Under the pieces are notes generated by a model, which worked only from the letters and a program-made list of their open reading frames with translations, was not told the DNA's origin and searched no databases. From Pectobacterium polaris (GTDB lineage Bacteria > Pseudomonadota > Gammaproteobacteria > Enterobacterales > Enterobacteriaceae), in NCBI RefSeq assembly GCF_002307355.1, contig NZ_CP017481.1, positions 3,720,001 through 3,784,000 on the forward strand: 64,000 nt of DNA, written 5' to 3'. Below, piece by piece: positions 53,191 through 62,549 of this stretch (the stretch's first letter is position 1; each line of letters opens with the position of its first letter). Both the position numbers and the translations under genes were made by a program.

Positions 53191-53492
53191 CGTCATCTAT
53201 CACACACGCTCTCTGGCCTGAAACAAGCAGGGTCAGAGAGCATCATCCCCTCACGACCCATCGCCTTTCCGCCAGCCAAAAATGTGACAGATATCGCGTT
53301 ATAGCTGTTAATCATCAATAGCCACTTTTATAACTATTTACATTCTAATCAATTTTCGTTTTCGGGTAGAGCATCACTACGATTCCTGTTAATGTTTGCC
53401 GTTCCGGACTAAACCGGTTCGTTATCATCGGCTGTACGTCTTTGTCTTTGACGGACATCTCACTACCTGTCACCACTGTTTACTTGGCAATA
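53191..53492. other. Spacer before the DUF481 gene
   Basis: This 302-base spacer holds the hairpin at 53208-53241 close to the acyltransferase stop and then AT-rich promoter-like DNA. The in-frame TTG at 53442 is an alternative start for the next gene, not a separate feature. Confidence 0.4.
53208..53241 (+). terminator. Hairpin after the acyltransferase gene
   Basis: GCTCTCTG (53208-53215) pairs with CAGAGAGC (53234-53241), extended by CCTG/CAGG across a small bulge. It begins 18 bases after the stop codon; the T-run is weak. Confidence 0.65.
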
Positions 53493-54533
53493 ATGACACT
53501 ATCCAAACACGCACTCTCTTCCCTCAGCCTGGTTATCGCCCTCTCTGCTGGCATTACACAGAGCCGCGCTGATACCATTTGGCTGAACAACGGCGACAAG
53601 CTTACAGGGAAAATCACGCTGCTTGACGGCGGAAAACTCTTTATCAACACCGACTATGCCGGCTCTATTTCTGTCGCCTGGGATAAGGTGAAAACCTTTG
53701 AATCCGACCATGGCCTGGTGATTCAAGGTGAACGCTACGAGAAAGGCGTTCTGTATCCGACGATCAAAGCAGGCGAAAACCGCGCCATCGTCGCAAATCC
53801 GTCGCTGGCTAACGAAGCCGCTGGCCCGCAGACATTGCCGCTTTCCGAAATCACGTCCATCGTCGCGCAGAAGCCGCTGGTGACCGATTTAGCCTGGAAA
53901 GGCAACATTGACGCCGGCATGTCGCACAAGAAAAGCTCGACAGAAACCGACAACTACGATGTGACGCTGAACACCAAAGCGCGTCACGATACGTGGCGAC
54001 ACAACCTTGATGCCAGCTACCATTTGGCAAAAGAGGATAAAGTCGAGAGCACCAAGAATGCGGCTGGCGAATATGCACTGGATAAGTTCGTGGATGAGAA
54101 CTGGTTCTGGCAGGGTCGTTATCAGTACAAACGCGACTGGATTGAAAGCATTAAAATCAACCGCTCTTTCGGTCTCGGTCCCGGTTATCAGTTCTGGGAT
54201 AACGATTTAGGCGCGTTCTCTCTGACGTCGCTGGTCAACTCCCAAACCTTCGTCTACCGCGATCAAGGCGATGATGACTTCTACTCCGGTGCGATTAAGT
54301 GGGCGTACAACCGCTACCTGTTTAGCAAATCGGTTGAAGCCTTCACCAACGGTGAATTGGGTCGTTCATTTGATGGTACTGCGCCAATCTATCTGAAAGC
54401 GGATGCGGGCCTGCGCTTCAAGCTGACCGACTGGTCTTCTATGAGCATGAAAGTGTCACGTACCCGTATCGAAAGTAATCAGGGGAATGTTGACGACACG
54501 CTGTACACCATGGGTGTTGGCGTCGGCTGGTAA
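53493..54533 (+). CDS. DUF481-family (YdiY-like) outer-membrane protein
   Basis: About 346 residues from the ATG at 53493 (MTLSKHALSSL), giving a normal signal peptide ending in TQSRADTIW. The N-terminal mature part (WLNNGDKLTGKITLLDGGKL) is a small beta domain, and the C-terminal two thirds has alternating aromatic/polar strands ending in a terminal aromatic residue (GVGVGW), as in beta-barrel proteins. YdiY relatives are described as acid- or salt-inducible; function is unknown. A TTG start at 53442 is possible but gives a worse signal. Confidence 0.82.
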   Translation: MTLSKHALSSLSLVIALSAGITQSRADTIWLNNGDKLTGKITLLDGGKLFINTDYAGSISVAWDKVKTFESDHGLVIQGERYEKGVLYPTIKAGENRAIVANPSLANEAAGPQTLPLSEITSIVAQKPLVTDLAWKGNIDAGMSHKKSSTETDNYDVTLNTKARHDTWRHNLDASYHLAKEDKVESTKNAAGEYALDKFVDENWFWQGRYQYKRDWIESIKINRSFGLGPGYQFWDNDLGAFSLTSLVNSQTFVYRDQGDDDFYSGAIKWAYNRYLFSKSVEAFTNGELGRSFDGTAPIYLKADAGLRFKLTDWSSMSMKVSRTRIESNQGNVDDTLYTMGVGVGW

Positions 54534-54556
54534 GTCAGTTGCTTCACATTATCTCA

Positions 54557-54584
54557 AGGTGAACGGCGATCTCGTCGTTCACCT
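54557..54584. terminator. Hairpin between convergent DUF481 and chaC genes
   Basis: AGGTGAACGGCG (54557-54568) pairs with CGTCGTTCACCT (54573-54584), with one G-T pair and a 4-base loop. It sits between two convergent genes and could serve either. Confidence 0.55.
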
Positions 54585-54613
54585 CAATGCTTCCACTCAT
54601 CGCGGTTTCGTTA

Positions 54614-55297
54614 TTAACCGTTCCCTGCTGCCGCAGAACACGACTGTTGCAGGATTCTCACCCGCTGCGCCAGTTCACTCACGCTTTCGTCTTCCGTTCC
54701 GTGATTCTTCAGCTCTTGCTCGAGTGCAAACAGATATTGCGCATTGGTGCCGAGCGGACCGCTCGCACGCGCAATCAGCGGTGCAACGCTCTGAATGCAG
54801 GTATCATTTTCGTTGAGGGGATGCTCCGGCTCGGAAACAAACACCAGCGCCGTCAGCGGTGCGCCGTTCTTGCGATGCAGTTCGCACCAGAGCGGACGAT
54901 AGCAGCCCGTCAGCATTTCACGCTTCCACAGCAGCTCCAGATCTTCACGCAATGAGGTTTCCGGCAGTCGGAAAGCCAACCCCGTCGTTTGCCCGCCGGG
55001 TTTCAGCGCCAGCATCCGCCCTGGCTGCGTTAGCGTGCCGCGGCCGATGGTGAGGCGCAGGCAAAAGGCACGCTGCCACCCTGCCAACGTAGCAAGGCAG
55101 GTTTCTTCGGCGTCAAAAACCGGGTTCCACATGAGTGAACCATAGCCAAATACCCAGACAGGACAGCTATTTGGCCGGAGCGCCAGCGTCCTGTCCAACG
55201 AGTCAGCCCGCTGTTGCGGGGTGAGCAGTAAGGTTTCTTCAATACAACCAAAAGACGTTCTACAATCTGCTTTCTGCAAAAAATCGCGTGTTAACAC
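54614..55297 (-). CDS. chaC: ChaC-family glutathione-specific gamma-glutamylcyclotransferase
   Basis: A 227-residue enzyme beginning at GTG 55297 (LTRDFLQKADCRTSFG matches the E. coli ChaC start). The glycine-rich substrate loop VFGYGSLMWNP and the region LLWKREMLTGCY are diagnostic. It cleaves glutathione to 5-oxoproline and Cys-Gly. In E. coli it follows chaA and chaB; here chaA lies 1.6 kb away on the opposite strand with a siderophore reductase between, and chaB is absent from the window. Confidence 0.94.
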   Translation of the reverse strand: MLTRDFLQKADCRTSFGCIEETLLLTPQQRADSLDRTLALRPNSCPVWVFGYGSLMWNPVFDAEETCLATLAGWQRAFCLRLTIGRGTLTQPGRMLALKPGGQTTGLAFRLPETSLREDLELLWKREMLTGCYRPLWCELHRKNGAPLTALVFVSEPEHPLNENDTCIQSVAPLIARASGPLGTNAQYLFALEQELKNHGTEDESVSELAQRVRILQQSCSAAAGNG

Positions 55298-55719
55298 TAC
55301 TTACTACCCCCAACCTTACTCTTTTGCTGCTCGTCAGATCGGCTCTCGCCCTGCGTGTAAAAACCTAACTGCTTCATCTGCTTAATTTTACAACACTATC
55401 TATATTGAGGTTATTCATTTATGGCTTTGCGATCAAGTTTGATACTGGTCACAAAGACTGAAAAAGTTCGTGATAATGTTTCACTCACGCTTTATATCAA
55501 CTAATCGGCAACTCACCGCTAGACTTGACAAATTCTTGATACAAACCTCATTTTTGTGAGGCCAGGAGCCTGTCGTACGCTTGGCGTGAAAGCTATCGAC
55601 TTCAATAAAAAGTATCGGCGGTGACAAGAATAATAACGGGCAGACATCAAATGATAATAATTATCATCTCGTGTTATTATCATTCTTAATTTGGAATCGA
55701 CTATCCACGGAGACACTGA
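55298..55719. other. Divergent spacer between chaC and the siderophore-interacting protein gene
   Basis: The 422-base spacer contains a weak CCTCA/TGAGG hairpin at about 55545-55560, and the Fur box close to the downstream gene. A 27-codon ORF at 55421-55504 lacks support. Confidence 0.45.
55651..55667. promoter_or_regulatory. Fur box
   Basis: ATGATAATAATTATCAT is a perfect 17-base palindrome matching the core of the Fur consensus (GATAATGATAATCATTATC). It lies 53-69 bases before the siderophore-interacting protein start, so iron repression is expected. Confidence 0.85.
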
Positions 55720-56523
55720 ATGGCAACGCCGCGTCAGCCTGTTTTAGTTCAGGTTAAACACATCCACGATATTTCCCCTCATTTACGCTGCATTACTTTC
55801 CATCACGACGCGCTGCGCGATTATCCGACCGAGCGATACGGTGCACACATCAAGCTCTTTTTGCCTCAGGCTGGACAGCAAAAACCGGCTCTGCCCACGA
55901 TTAGCGAACGCGGCCCGATCTGGCCAGAGGGCGAAGCCCGCCCCATCGTTCGCACCTATAGCGTCCGTGCGGTGCGCCCGGAGGATGCGGAGCTGGATAT
56001 GGTTTTCGCGCTGCATGAGCACGCCGGGCCTGCCGTCACCTTTGCCCGTCAGGCCAAGCCCGGCGATTGGGTCGGTATTTCACAACCCGGTGGCCCGCTC
56101 CCGATGCTGCCGCCAGCGGCCGCTTATTATCTGGCTGCTGACCCGTCATCGTTCCCCGCACTCATGGCGCTGTTGGAGAACCTGCCTGATGACGCAACGG
56201 GGCATGCGGTAATCCGTGTCGACAGCGAGGCGGATAAACTTGATATTGCTAAACCAGCACAGCTTCAGTTGCACTGGATTGTCGGCGGAACGGACGCGAC
56301 CGATGTATTGTTGCAGCATTTTCAGTCACTTCCGTCGGCTGAAAATGCATTTTACTGGTTAGCCGGTGAGGATCGCATCGTGGTTCAACTTCGCCGCCAC
56401 GTGCGTCGCGAACGCGGGTGTGAGCGAAATCAGATGTATGCTGTGCCTTATTGGCGAGAAGGGTTAAATGAAGAGGATTATCATCATAAACGTCACGATA
56501 TTATGGATAATCCTGACGAATAA
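55720..56523 (+). CDS. Siderophore-interacting protein, NADPH-dependent ferric-chelate reductase (ViuB/YqjH family)
   Basis: A 267-residue flavoreductase with an FAD-binding N-terminal domain (RTYSVRAVRPEDAELDMVF, GDWVGISQPGG) and a C-terminal SIP domain (ENAFYWLAGEDRIVVQLRRH, ending PYWREGLNEEDYHHKR). It releases iron from imported ferric siderophores in the cytoplasm. GGAG precedes the ATG, and a Fur box lies upstream. Confidence 0.93.
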   Translation: MATPRQPVLVQVKHIHDISPHLRCITFHHDALRDYPTERYGAHIKLFLPQAGQQKPALPTISERGPIWPEGEARPIVRTYSVRAVRPEDAELDMVFALHEHAGPAVTFARQAKPGDWVGISQPGGPLPMLPPAAAYYLAADPSSFPALMALLENLPDDATGHAVIRVDSEADKLDIAKPAQLQLHWIVGGTDATDVLLQHFQSLPSAENAFYWLAGEDRIVVQLRRHVRRERGCERNQMYAVPYWREGLNEEDYHHKRHDIMDNPDE

Positions 56524-56870
56524 CCATAAAAAAGACATTTGATATTATCATGATAGGGAGAAGACACGCAGATTCTCCCTTTTCATTTAAATTTCATCTC
56601 AAAGCGTAAAAATCCGTAAAACTTCCCGCATCAACATGACAATCTGTTATCATATTGTTCGTTTTATTACGTTATAACTACTTTTTAGTAACCTTTTGCT
56701 GTTTATTGCTGTTCTACCCCCTTAATAAGGGCTTACGACCTGAATAAAGGATTTTACGACCACAATAAATGGCTTTATGCCCTAAATAGTTCGAGTTGCC
56801 AGTAGGCTGACTTGAAATATGACGGGGATATTTTGCCGTATCATTCCTCTGGATAAGGAGAACTCCCGCA
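56524..56870. promoter_or_regulatory. chaA upstream region with repeats
   Basis: This 347-base AT-rich region contains no gene. Its main feature is the three-unit repeat at 56722-56782. The spacing of the repeat to the chaA ATG is about 88 bases. Confidence 0.5.
56722..56782. repeat. Three-unit, about 20-base tandem repeat upstream of chaA
   Basis: Units start at 56722, 56741 and 56762. Each contains AATAA followed by GG-TT-A-G-CC (AATAAGGGCTTACGACC, AATAAAGGATTTTACGACC, AATAAATGGCTTTATGCCC). The period of about two helical turns suggests a protein-binding array. Confidence 0.75.
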
Positions 56871-57971
56871 ATGAAGTCTCATGCTGAGGTGGTCAAAACT
56901 CGCCATCATGAATACTCACTCATTTTTCCTGTTATTGCGCTGGCCGTGCTCTACATGTGGGGCACGTCACAAGATTTTATCGCCATTCTCGGCATCAACG
57001 CCATCGCGCTAGCCGGGATACTGTTTAGCGCCTTCAGCGTAGTGCGTCACGCCGACGTGCTCGCCCACCGTCTGGGTGAACCCTACGGTTCATTGATCCT
57101 CAGCCTATCCGTCGTCATTCTTGAAGTCAGCCTGATTTCAGCACTGATGGCAACCGGTGACGCTGGCCCGGACCTGATGCGTGACACCCTCTATTCCATT
57201 ATCGTGATTGTCACCGGTGGTCTGGTCGGTTTCGCTCTCTTACTTGGCGGCCGTAAATTCGCCACCCAGTACGTCAACCTGAGCGGCATCAAGCAGTACC
57301 TGATGGCGATCTTCCCATTGGCTGTGATCGTGTTGGTTTTCCCCAGCGCCTTGCCCGGTGGTAATTTCAGCGTAGCGCAATCGTTGATTGTTGCCGCTAT
57401 TTCTGCGGCGATGTACGGCGTTTTCCTGCTGATTCAAACGCGTACGCACCAAAGCCTGTTTGTGTATGAGCATGAAGACGAAGGTGACGGTGACGATCCG
57501 CACCATGGTAAACCGTCCGCGCACAGTTCCCTGTGGCACACCGCCTGGCTGCTGGTTCATCTGATTGCGGTTATCGCGGTCACCAAGACGAACTCCATGC
57601 CGCTGGAGACGCTGCTGACCGAAATGAACGCACCGACGCAGTTTACGGGCTTCCTGGTCGCGCTATTAATCCTCTCACCTGAAGGGTTGGGAGCGATCCG
57701 CGCCGTCTTGAAAAATCAGGTGCAGCGTGCCATGAATCTGTTTTTCGGTTCCGTGCTGGCAACCATTTCACTGACGGTTCCTACCGTTACGATCATCGCC
57801 ATGCTGACCGGCCGTACGCTGAACTTCGGTCTGGATATGCCGCACATTGTCGTGATGCTGTCGGTACTGGTGCTGTGCCACATTACGTTCTCCACCGGTA
57901 GAACCAACGTGTTGAGCGGCAGCGCGCATCTGGCGCTCTTTGCCGCCTATCTGATCACCATCACGCTGTAA
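56871..57971 (+). CDS. chaA: Sodium-potassium/proton and calcium/proton antiporter
   Basis: A 366-residue CaCA-family antiporter with about 11 helices and two alpha repeats (LGEPYGSLILSLSVVILEVSLI and LLILSPEGLGAIRA), plus an acidic cytoplasmic loop EHEDEGDGDD. E. coli ChaA expels Na+, K+ and Ca2+ at alkaline pH. AAGGAG precedes the ATG. Confidence 0.95.
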   Translation: MKSHAEVVKTRHHEYSLIFPVIALAVLYMWGTSQDFIAILGINAIALAGILFSAFSVVRHADVLAHRLGEPYGSLILSLSVVILEVSLISALMATGDAGPDLMRDTLYSIIVIVTGGLVGFALLLGGRKFATQYVNLSGIKQYLMAIFPLAVIVLVFPSALPGGNFSVAQSLIVAAISAAMYGVFLLIQTRTHQSLFVYEHEDEGDGDDPHHGKPSAHSSLWHTAWLLVHLIAVIAVTKTNSMPLETLLTEMNAPTQFTGFLVALLILSPEGLGAIRAVLKNQVQRAMNLFFGSVLATISLTVPTVTIIAMLTGRTLNFGLDMPHIVVMLSVLVLCHITFSTGRTNVLSGSAHLALFAAYLITITL

Positions 57972-58134
57972 TTCCCCTGCCGACGCGGTTTTCGCCGCGT
58001 CGGCCTCGCCAAAAACCACTTCTCTTGATGTATATCTGGATCTTCTGAGCGCGTCCGGCGTATCGTAAGGCTGTCGTCGACGGACCGGCAGGCCCGCCAT
58101 ATTGATTTACTTCCTTACTTTGGTTTCTGCTTAG

Positions 58135-59853
58135 ATGAAAACGCACGGAATTAACGGCGTCAGGCCGTTCAGCGCACTGATCGATGCGTGCTGGCGCGAA
58201 AAATATACGCTACAACGTTTTACCCACGACATTATCGCTGGCGTAACCGTCGGCATCATCGCCATACCGCTAGCGATGGCACTGGCCATTGCCAGCGGCG
58301 TTCCTCCGCAGTACGGACTGTATACGTCAGCCATTGCCGGGATTGTCATCGCCGTCAGCGGCGGCTCACGCTACAGCGTCTCGGGCCCGACGGCCGCCTT
58401 CGTCGTCATTTTGTATCCGGTGTCGCAACAGTTCGGGCTATCCGGCCTGCTGGTTGCCACTTTGCTGTCCGGCGTCTTTCTACTGCTGATGGGGCTCTGC
58501 CGCTTTGGCCGCCTGATTGAATACATTCCGCTTTCCGTGACGCTGGGATTCACCTCCGGAATCGCTATCACCATCGGTACCATGCAAATCAAGGATTTCT
58601 TCGGCTTGCAGATGGCGGTAGTCCCCGAGCATTACGTCGAAAAAGTGGCGGCGCTGGCGCAATCGCTGCCGACCCTGCATCTTGCTGATACGCTGATTGG
58701 CGCAACGACGCTGCTGGTTCTCATCGTCTGGCCCAGACTCGGTATTCGCCTGCCCGGCCATTTGCCTGCGCTGCTGGCAGGCGTCGCAGTGATGGGGATC
58801 ATGTCGCTGCTTGGTGAAAATGTGGCCACCATCGGTTCCCGATTCAGCTATATGCTGGCGGACGGTTCGCAGGGGCAAGGGATTCCGCCTATCCTGCCGC
58901 AGCTCATCCTGCCGTGGGATATTCCGTCGCCGGATGGGAAGACGATGACGCTGGATTGGCAAAGTATTTCCGCGCTGCTGCCTGCGGCGTTCTCAATGGC
59001 GATGCTGGGGGCGATTGAGTCGCTACTGTGCGCCGTCGTGCTCGACGGGATGATGGGCAAAAAACACAATTCTAATGCGGAGCTGATGGGTCAGGGTTTC
59101 GGTAACATCATCGCCCCCTTCTTTGGTGGCATTACCGCGACCGCCGCGATTGCCCGCTCCGCCGCTAACGTGCGCGCGGGCGCAAACTCGCCGATCTCCG
59201 CCGTGATCCATGCGCTGCTGGTGTTACTGGCGCTGCTGATCCTTGCGCCGTGGCTGTCTTATCTGCCGCTGGCGGCAATGGCGTCGCTGCTGCTGATCGT
59301 CGCCTGGAACATGAGCGAAGCGCACAAGGTGGTGGATTTGCTGCGACACGGGCCGAAAGACGACATTATCGTGATGCTGCTCTGCATGTCGCTGACCGTG
59401 CTGTTCGATATGGTGATCGCGATTACCGTCGGCATCGTACTGGCATCCCTGCTCTTCATGCGTCGCATCGCGCAGATGACCCGTCTGAGCGAACTGCCGG
59501 ACACCAAAATCCCAGATCATCTGGTGCTGCGCGTTAACGGCCCGCTGTTTTTCGCCGCGGCCGAACGCATCTTCAACGATCTGACCGTGCGCAGCGAAGG
59601 CTATCAAAATATCATCTTACAGTGGGATGCGGTGCCAGTGTTGGATGCTGGCGGACTCAATGCGTTCCTGCGCTTTAGTGAAACGCTACCTGAAGGTAAA
59701 CAGCTCATCATCACCGATATTCCCTTCCAGCCGTTAAAAACGCTGGCGCGGGCGAAGGTTCATCCGATTGAAGGGCGGCTCAGTTTCTACGGCTCACTCG
59801 CACAGGCGATTGAGGCGACGACGGTACGCCCCAACACAGCAGAAACAGAGTAA
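58135..59853 (+). CDS. dauA: SulP-family anion transporter (DauA/YchM)
   Basis: A 572-residue transporter with about 11-14 membrane helices and a C-terminal STAS domain (about residues 440-560). It matches E. coli DauA over its length ([55 protein letters not shown]). DauA imports C4-dicarboxylates at acidic pH; related SulP proteins carry sulfate or bicarbonate. It lies 163 bases downstream of chaA. Confidence 0.94.
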   Translation: MKTHGINGVRPFSALIDACWREKYTLQRFTHDIIAGVTVGIIAIPLAMALAIASGVPPQYGLYTSAIAGIVIAVSGGSRYSVSGPTAAFVVILYPVSQQFGLSGLLVATLLSGVFLLLMGLCRFGRLIEYIPLSVTLGFTSGIAITIGTMQIKDFFGLQMAVVPEHYVEKVAALAQSLPTLHLADTLIGATTLLVLIVWPRLGIRLPGHLPALLAGVAVMGIMSLLGENVATIGSRFSYMLADGSQGQGIPPILPQLILPWDIPSPDGKTMTLDWQSISALLPAAFSMAMLGAIESLLCAVVLDGMMGKKHNSNAELMGQGFGNIIAPFFGGITATAAIARSAANVRAGANSPISAVIHALLVLLALLILAPWLSYLPLAAMASLLLIVAWNMSEAHKVVDLLRHGPKDDIIVMLLCMSLTVLFDMVIAITVGIVLASLLFMRRIAQMTRLSELPDTKIPDHLVLRVNGPLFFAAAERIFNDLTVRSEGYQNIILQWDAVPVLDAGGLNAFLRFSETLPEGKQLIITDIPFQPLKTLARAKVHPIEGRLSFYGSLAQAIEATTVRPNTAETE

Positions 59854-59876
59854 AATATCGTGCTGGCCACGCCGTG

Positions 59877-60293
59877 CTAATGCTGCACGGCTGGCATCTT
59901 GAATCGGACGGACAGGCGTTCGTCCCGCAGCGTTAAATCCAGCGCGTCGTCACATTCGCGGCTAATGGCGCTCAGTTGCTCGTTCGTCAGCGAATAAGGC
60001 AGTTGGATATCAAACGCGGTCAGACCTTGCTGACGTGCCAGCGTAATCAGCCTGGTGATATTGGTTTCGTCACTCACCTGCGTAGAAAGCACCTGTAGCG
60101 CCAGTCCCTTCAGCCGCTCTTTCGGCGCGATCTGCCGAGTCGGTGCCATCTTGGTTACCATGCCAAAAATCGGCATCACGCCGTACATCGCATCCACGAA
60201 ACGCCAACGTTTCTTGCACAATGCTGCTAAATAATCCGTGTAGTCCAGACAGAGTGGTTCACTGGAACTTGTAGACTCAGGGGACTTTTCCAT
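59877..60293 (-). CDS. Hypothetical protein, 138 residues
   Basis: I do not recognise the family. The ATG at 60293 is chosen because AAGGGA lies upstream. The product is soluble, without signal peptide or membrane helix, and has a Ser/Glu-rich N-terminus followed by alternating helix and strand; two Cys residues (about 16 and 26) are not in a metal motif. It lies between dauA and folM, convergent with dauA and divergent from folM. Confidence 0.7.
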   Translation of the reverse strand: MEKSPESTSSSEPLCLDYTDYLAALCKKRWRFVDAMYGVMPIFGMVTKMAPTRQIAPKERLKGLALQVLSTQVSDETNITRLITLARQQGLTAFDIQLPYSLTNEQLSAISRECDDALDLTLRDERLSVRFKMPAVQH

Positions 60294-60431
60294 ATTCCCT
60301 TTTCTCCTCTTCGCCAGTGGTTTGCCGCGCACTACCCTGACGGGTATAAAACCGTAAACTATATGGTGGTTAATTCAGGTATATTGTCACGCTTCGCCCC
60401 CTTTTGACTAGCGTGTTGAGGAGACCTAATT

Positions 60432-61154
60432 GTGACAACTTTTTCTTCTGCTCCCGTGTTAATTACCGGCGGCGCACGGCGTATTGGGCTGGCGCTGGCG
60501 CGTTCGTTTCTGGCCCAGTCGATTCCGGTCATCATCAGCTATCGCACACCTTATCCTGAGCTGGAGACGCTACAGCAAGATGGCGCCGTTTGTCTGACCG
60601 CCGATTTTTCCACCACGGAAAACATCTATGCGTTTGCGGAGCAAATCCAGGCGCTCACGCCGCGGTTGCGCGCCATTATTCACAATGCCAGCCGCTGGGA
60701 GCCTGAAAGCCCCACCACACCGCCAGAAAAAACGCTGGCCGATATGCTGCAAATTCATGTCTATACGCCCTATTTACTCAACCAACTGCTGGAATCTTGT
60801 CTGCGTGGGCAAGGCATCGCGGGTGCGGATATCATTCATCTGACCGATTACGTGGTAGAAAAAGGCAGCGATAAGCACATTGCCTATGCCGCCAGCAAAG
60901 CGACGCTGGATAACATGACGCGGTCGTTTGCCCGCAAGCTGGCACCCGAGGTGAAAGTCAACGCGATCGCCCCCGGTCTCATCCTGTTTAATGAAAAGGA
61001 TGACGAATCCTATCGTCAGCAGGCGCTGGAAAAATCATTGATGAAAATTGCCCCCGGTGAAGAAGAAATTGTCCGACTGGTGGATTACCTGCTCAGCAGC
61101 CGCTACGTCACCGGGAAAACGCTAGGCGTTGATGGTGGACGGGCGTTGCGTTAA
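60432..61154 (+). CDS. folM: Dihydromonapterin reductase
   Basis: A 240-residue SDR starting at GTG 60432 with GAGGAG upstream. It has TGGARRIG instead of the usual TGxxxGIG, IHNASRWEPE and the Tyr/Lys pair AYAASKATL; these match FolM, which reduces dihydromonapterin to tetrahydromonapterin and also dihydrofolate. The Arg-containing nucleotide loop suits NADPH. Confidence 0.92.
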   Translation: MTTFSSAPVLITGGARRIGLALARSFLAQSIPVIISYRTPYPELETLQQDGAVCLTADFSTTENIYAFAEQIQALTPRLRAIIHNASRWEPESPTTPPEKTLADMLQIHVYTPYLLNQLLESCLRGQGIAGADIIHLTDYVVEKGSDKHIAYAASKATLDNMTRSFARKLAPEVKVNAIAPGLILFNEKDDESYRQQALEKSLMKIAPGEEEIVRLVDYLLSSRYVTGKTLGVDGGRALR

Positions 61155-61184
61155 TTCCCTGAGTATCAATGTGAGGATAAGCCA

Positions 61185-61700
61185 ATCACCACCAGCGACG
61201 TTCGCCAGCAGCTTACTGCTCATTTGACGCGCCTGTGGCGCTATGGACTGGTGCTGTCGCGCAGCCATGAGGTTGCCGAAGAGTTAGTCCAGTCCACTTG
61301 TGTTCGTGCACTCGAAAAAAGCGAGCAATTTACCCCGGGCACTCGAATCGACAGATGGCTGTTCTCCATTCTTCATTCGATATGGATTTCCGAACTGCGC
61401 GCCCGTCGCGTGCGTCTGGGCCAAGGTTTTGTCGAAAGCGAAGCCCTATTGGCCCCGGATACCCAAGAGCAGAATGATGATTATCGGCATTACCAGAAAA
61501 TCATGCAGCGCGTTAGCGCCTTACCAGAAGCGCAGCGCAATACCGTATTTTTAGTTTACGTCGAAGGATTTACCTATCAGGAGGCAGCAGACACGCTATC
61601 GGTACCCATCGGCACCATTATGAGCCGACTGGCCACCGCACGAAGTACGCTGGCAAAACCAGTTGATGCTCTGCCTGCTGCAAAGGAGAAACGGTCTTGA
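61185..61700 (+). CDS. ECF-type RNA polymerase sigma factor
   Basis: A sigma-70 family ECF protein with region 2 (HEVAEELVQSTCVRALE, DRWLFSILHSIWISE) and region 4 (LPEAQRNTVFLVYVEGFTYQEAADTLSVPIGTIMSRL). The frame is open from 61155 but has no ATG or GTG before region 2. TTG at 61224 would truncate the N-terminus. A GAGGA motif at 61173-61177 lies seven bases before an ATC codon at 61185, giving a more normal N-terminus, so initiation at ATC is considered likely. It is followed by its anti-sigma gene with an overlap. Confidence 0.8.
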   Translation: MTTSDVRQQLTAHLTRLWRYGLVLSRSHEVAEELVQSTCVRALEKSEQFTPGTRIDRWLFSILHSIWISELRARRVRLGQGFVESEALLAPDTQEQNDDYRHYQKIMQRVSALPEAQRNTVFLVYVEGFTYQEAADTLSVPIGTIMSRLATARSTLAKPVDALPAAKEKRS

Positions 61701-62500
61701 AACCCATGCGTTTTACACCCCCCTACAGTGATGAAGCCATCGTTGCCTGGTTGGATGGTGAGATGGATGACGACGATGCGCAACAATTCGCGGCACAGTT
61801 GGAGAAAGACGAACAACTTGCCGAGCGCACCGCCGAGCTGATGAAAAGCCATCTCGATCTTGAAGAGGCTTTCGCGCCGTTACTCAACAAAGCGCCTCAG
61901 GCGAAGATGCAGGCCCGGCTTGAGGAACTGCTGACGACGCATCCGGCATCCGTAGAATCGCCATCGCATGCCGATGTCAGTCGCCGCTCGCTCATTGCAG
62001 CCTCACTCAGTTTTCTGGTGATTGGCTCGGGGCTAGGCTACCTTGCGCGTCCTGTTTCGATTGTTCGTAACGACAGTGAGAAAATTCGCGATCTTGAAGC
62101 GCAGTACATGTCACTGTACAGCCCCGAAACCCTGCTTGATGCAGACAGTTCCTTACCCACCTTACAGCGCGGGCTGTCTCGTGCCACTCAAGAGATTGGG
62201 TTGCCACTCAATGAACGGCAACTGACGCTTCAAGGCGCGGAGCTGAAAATAGTGCGTATGCTGCGCTATGACAGCACCGCTATTGCACAGATTGCCTGGA
62301 TGCATGCCGAGCATGGCCCTATGGCGTTGTGCATTTCTCCCGTTCGGGGAGCAACCGCCTCTGCGCTTAACAATGAGCAGCGCCATAATATGCATGTCGT
62401 CTGGTGGCACAATCGTGGCTATCAGTTTGTATTAATTGGCCGTAACCCTGTACCGCAACTGACTGAAAGCGCGCGCAGGTTGCAAACCGCTCTGGCCTAG
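61697..62500 (+). CDS. Membrane-anchored anti-sigma factor
   Basis: A 267-residue protein starting at TTG 61697, which overlaps the sigma factor stop (TTGA) and has AAGGAG at the right distance; an ATG three codons later is the alternative. The N-terminal region (VAWLDGEMDDDDAQQFAAQLEK) fits a RskA/FecR-type anti-sigma domain, a single helix lies at about residues 97-117, and the remainder should be periplasmic. There is no HxxxCxxC zinc motif. It presumably holds the ECF sigma factor inactive until a periplasmic signal triggers release. Confidence 0.85.
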   Translation: MKPMRFTPPYSDEAIVAWLDGEMDDDDAQQFAAQLEKDEQLAERTAELMKSHLDLEEAFAPLLNKAPQAKMQARLEELLTTHPASVESPSHADVSRRSLIAASLSFLVIGSGLGYLARPVSIVRNDSEKIRDLEAQYMSLYSPETLLDADSSLPTLQRGLSRATQEIGLPLNERQLTLQGAELKIVRMLRYDSTAIAQIAWMHAEHGPMALCISPVRGATASALNNEQRHNMHVVWWHNRGYQFVLIGRNPVPQLTESARRLQTALA

Positions 62501-62510
62501 CCATTGATGC

Positions 62511-62544
62511 TCCCGCCACTCGCTGATTCCCCTGAGTGGCGGGA
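62511..62544. terminator. Hairpin between convergent anti-sigma and YceI genes
   Basis: A perfect 11-base stem TCCCGCCACTC (62511-62521) and GAGTGGCGGGA (62534-62544) over a 12-base loop, located between convergent stop codons at 62500 and 62550; likely used from both sides. Confidence 0.75.
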
Positions 62545-62549
62545 AACGT

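Noticed and set aside
55421-55504. A 27-codon ORF upstream of the siderophore-interacting protein gene
   Set aside because: Shine-Dalgarno spacing is poor and no family or conserved feature is visible.
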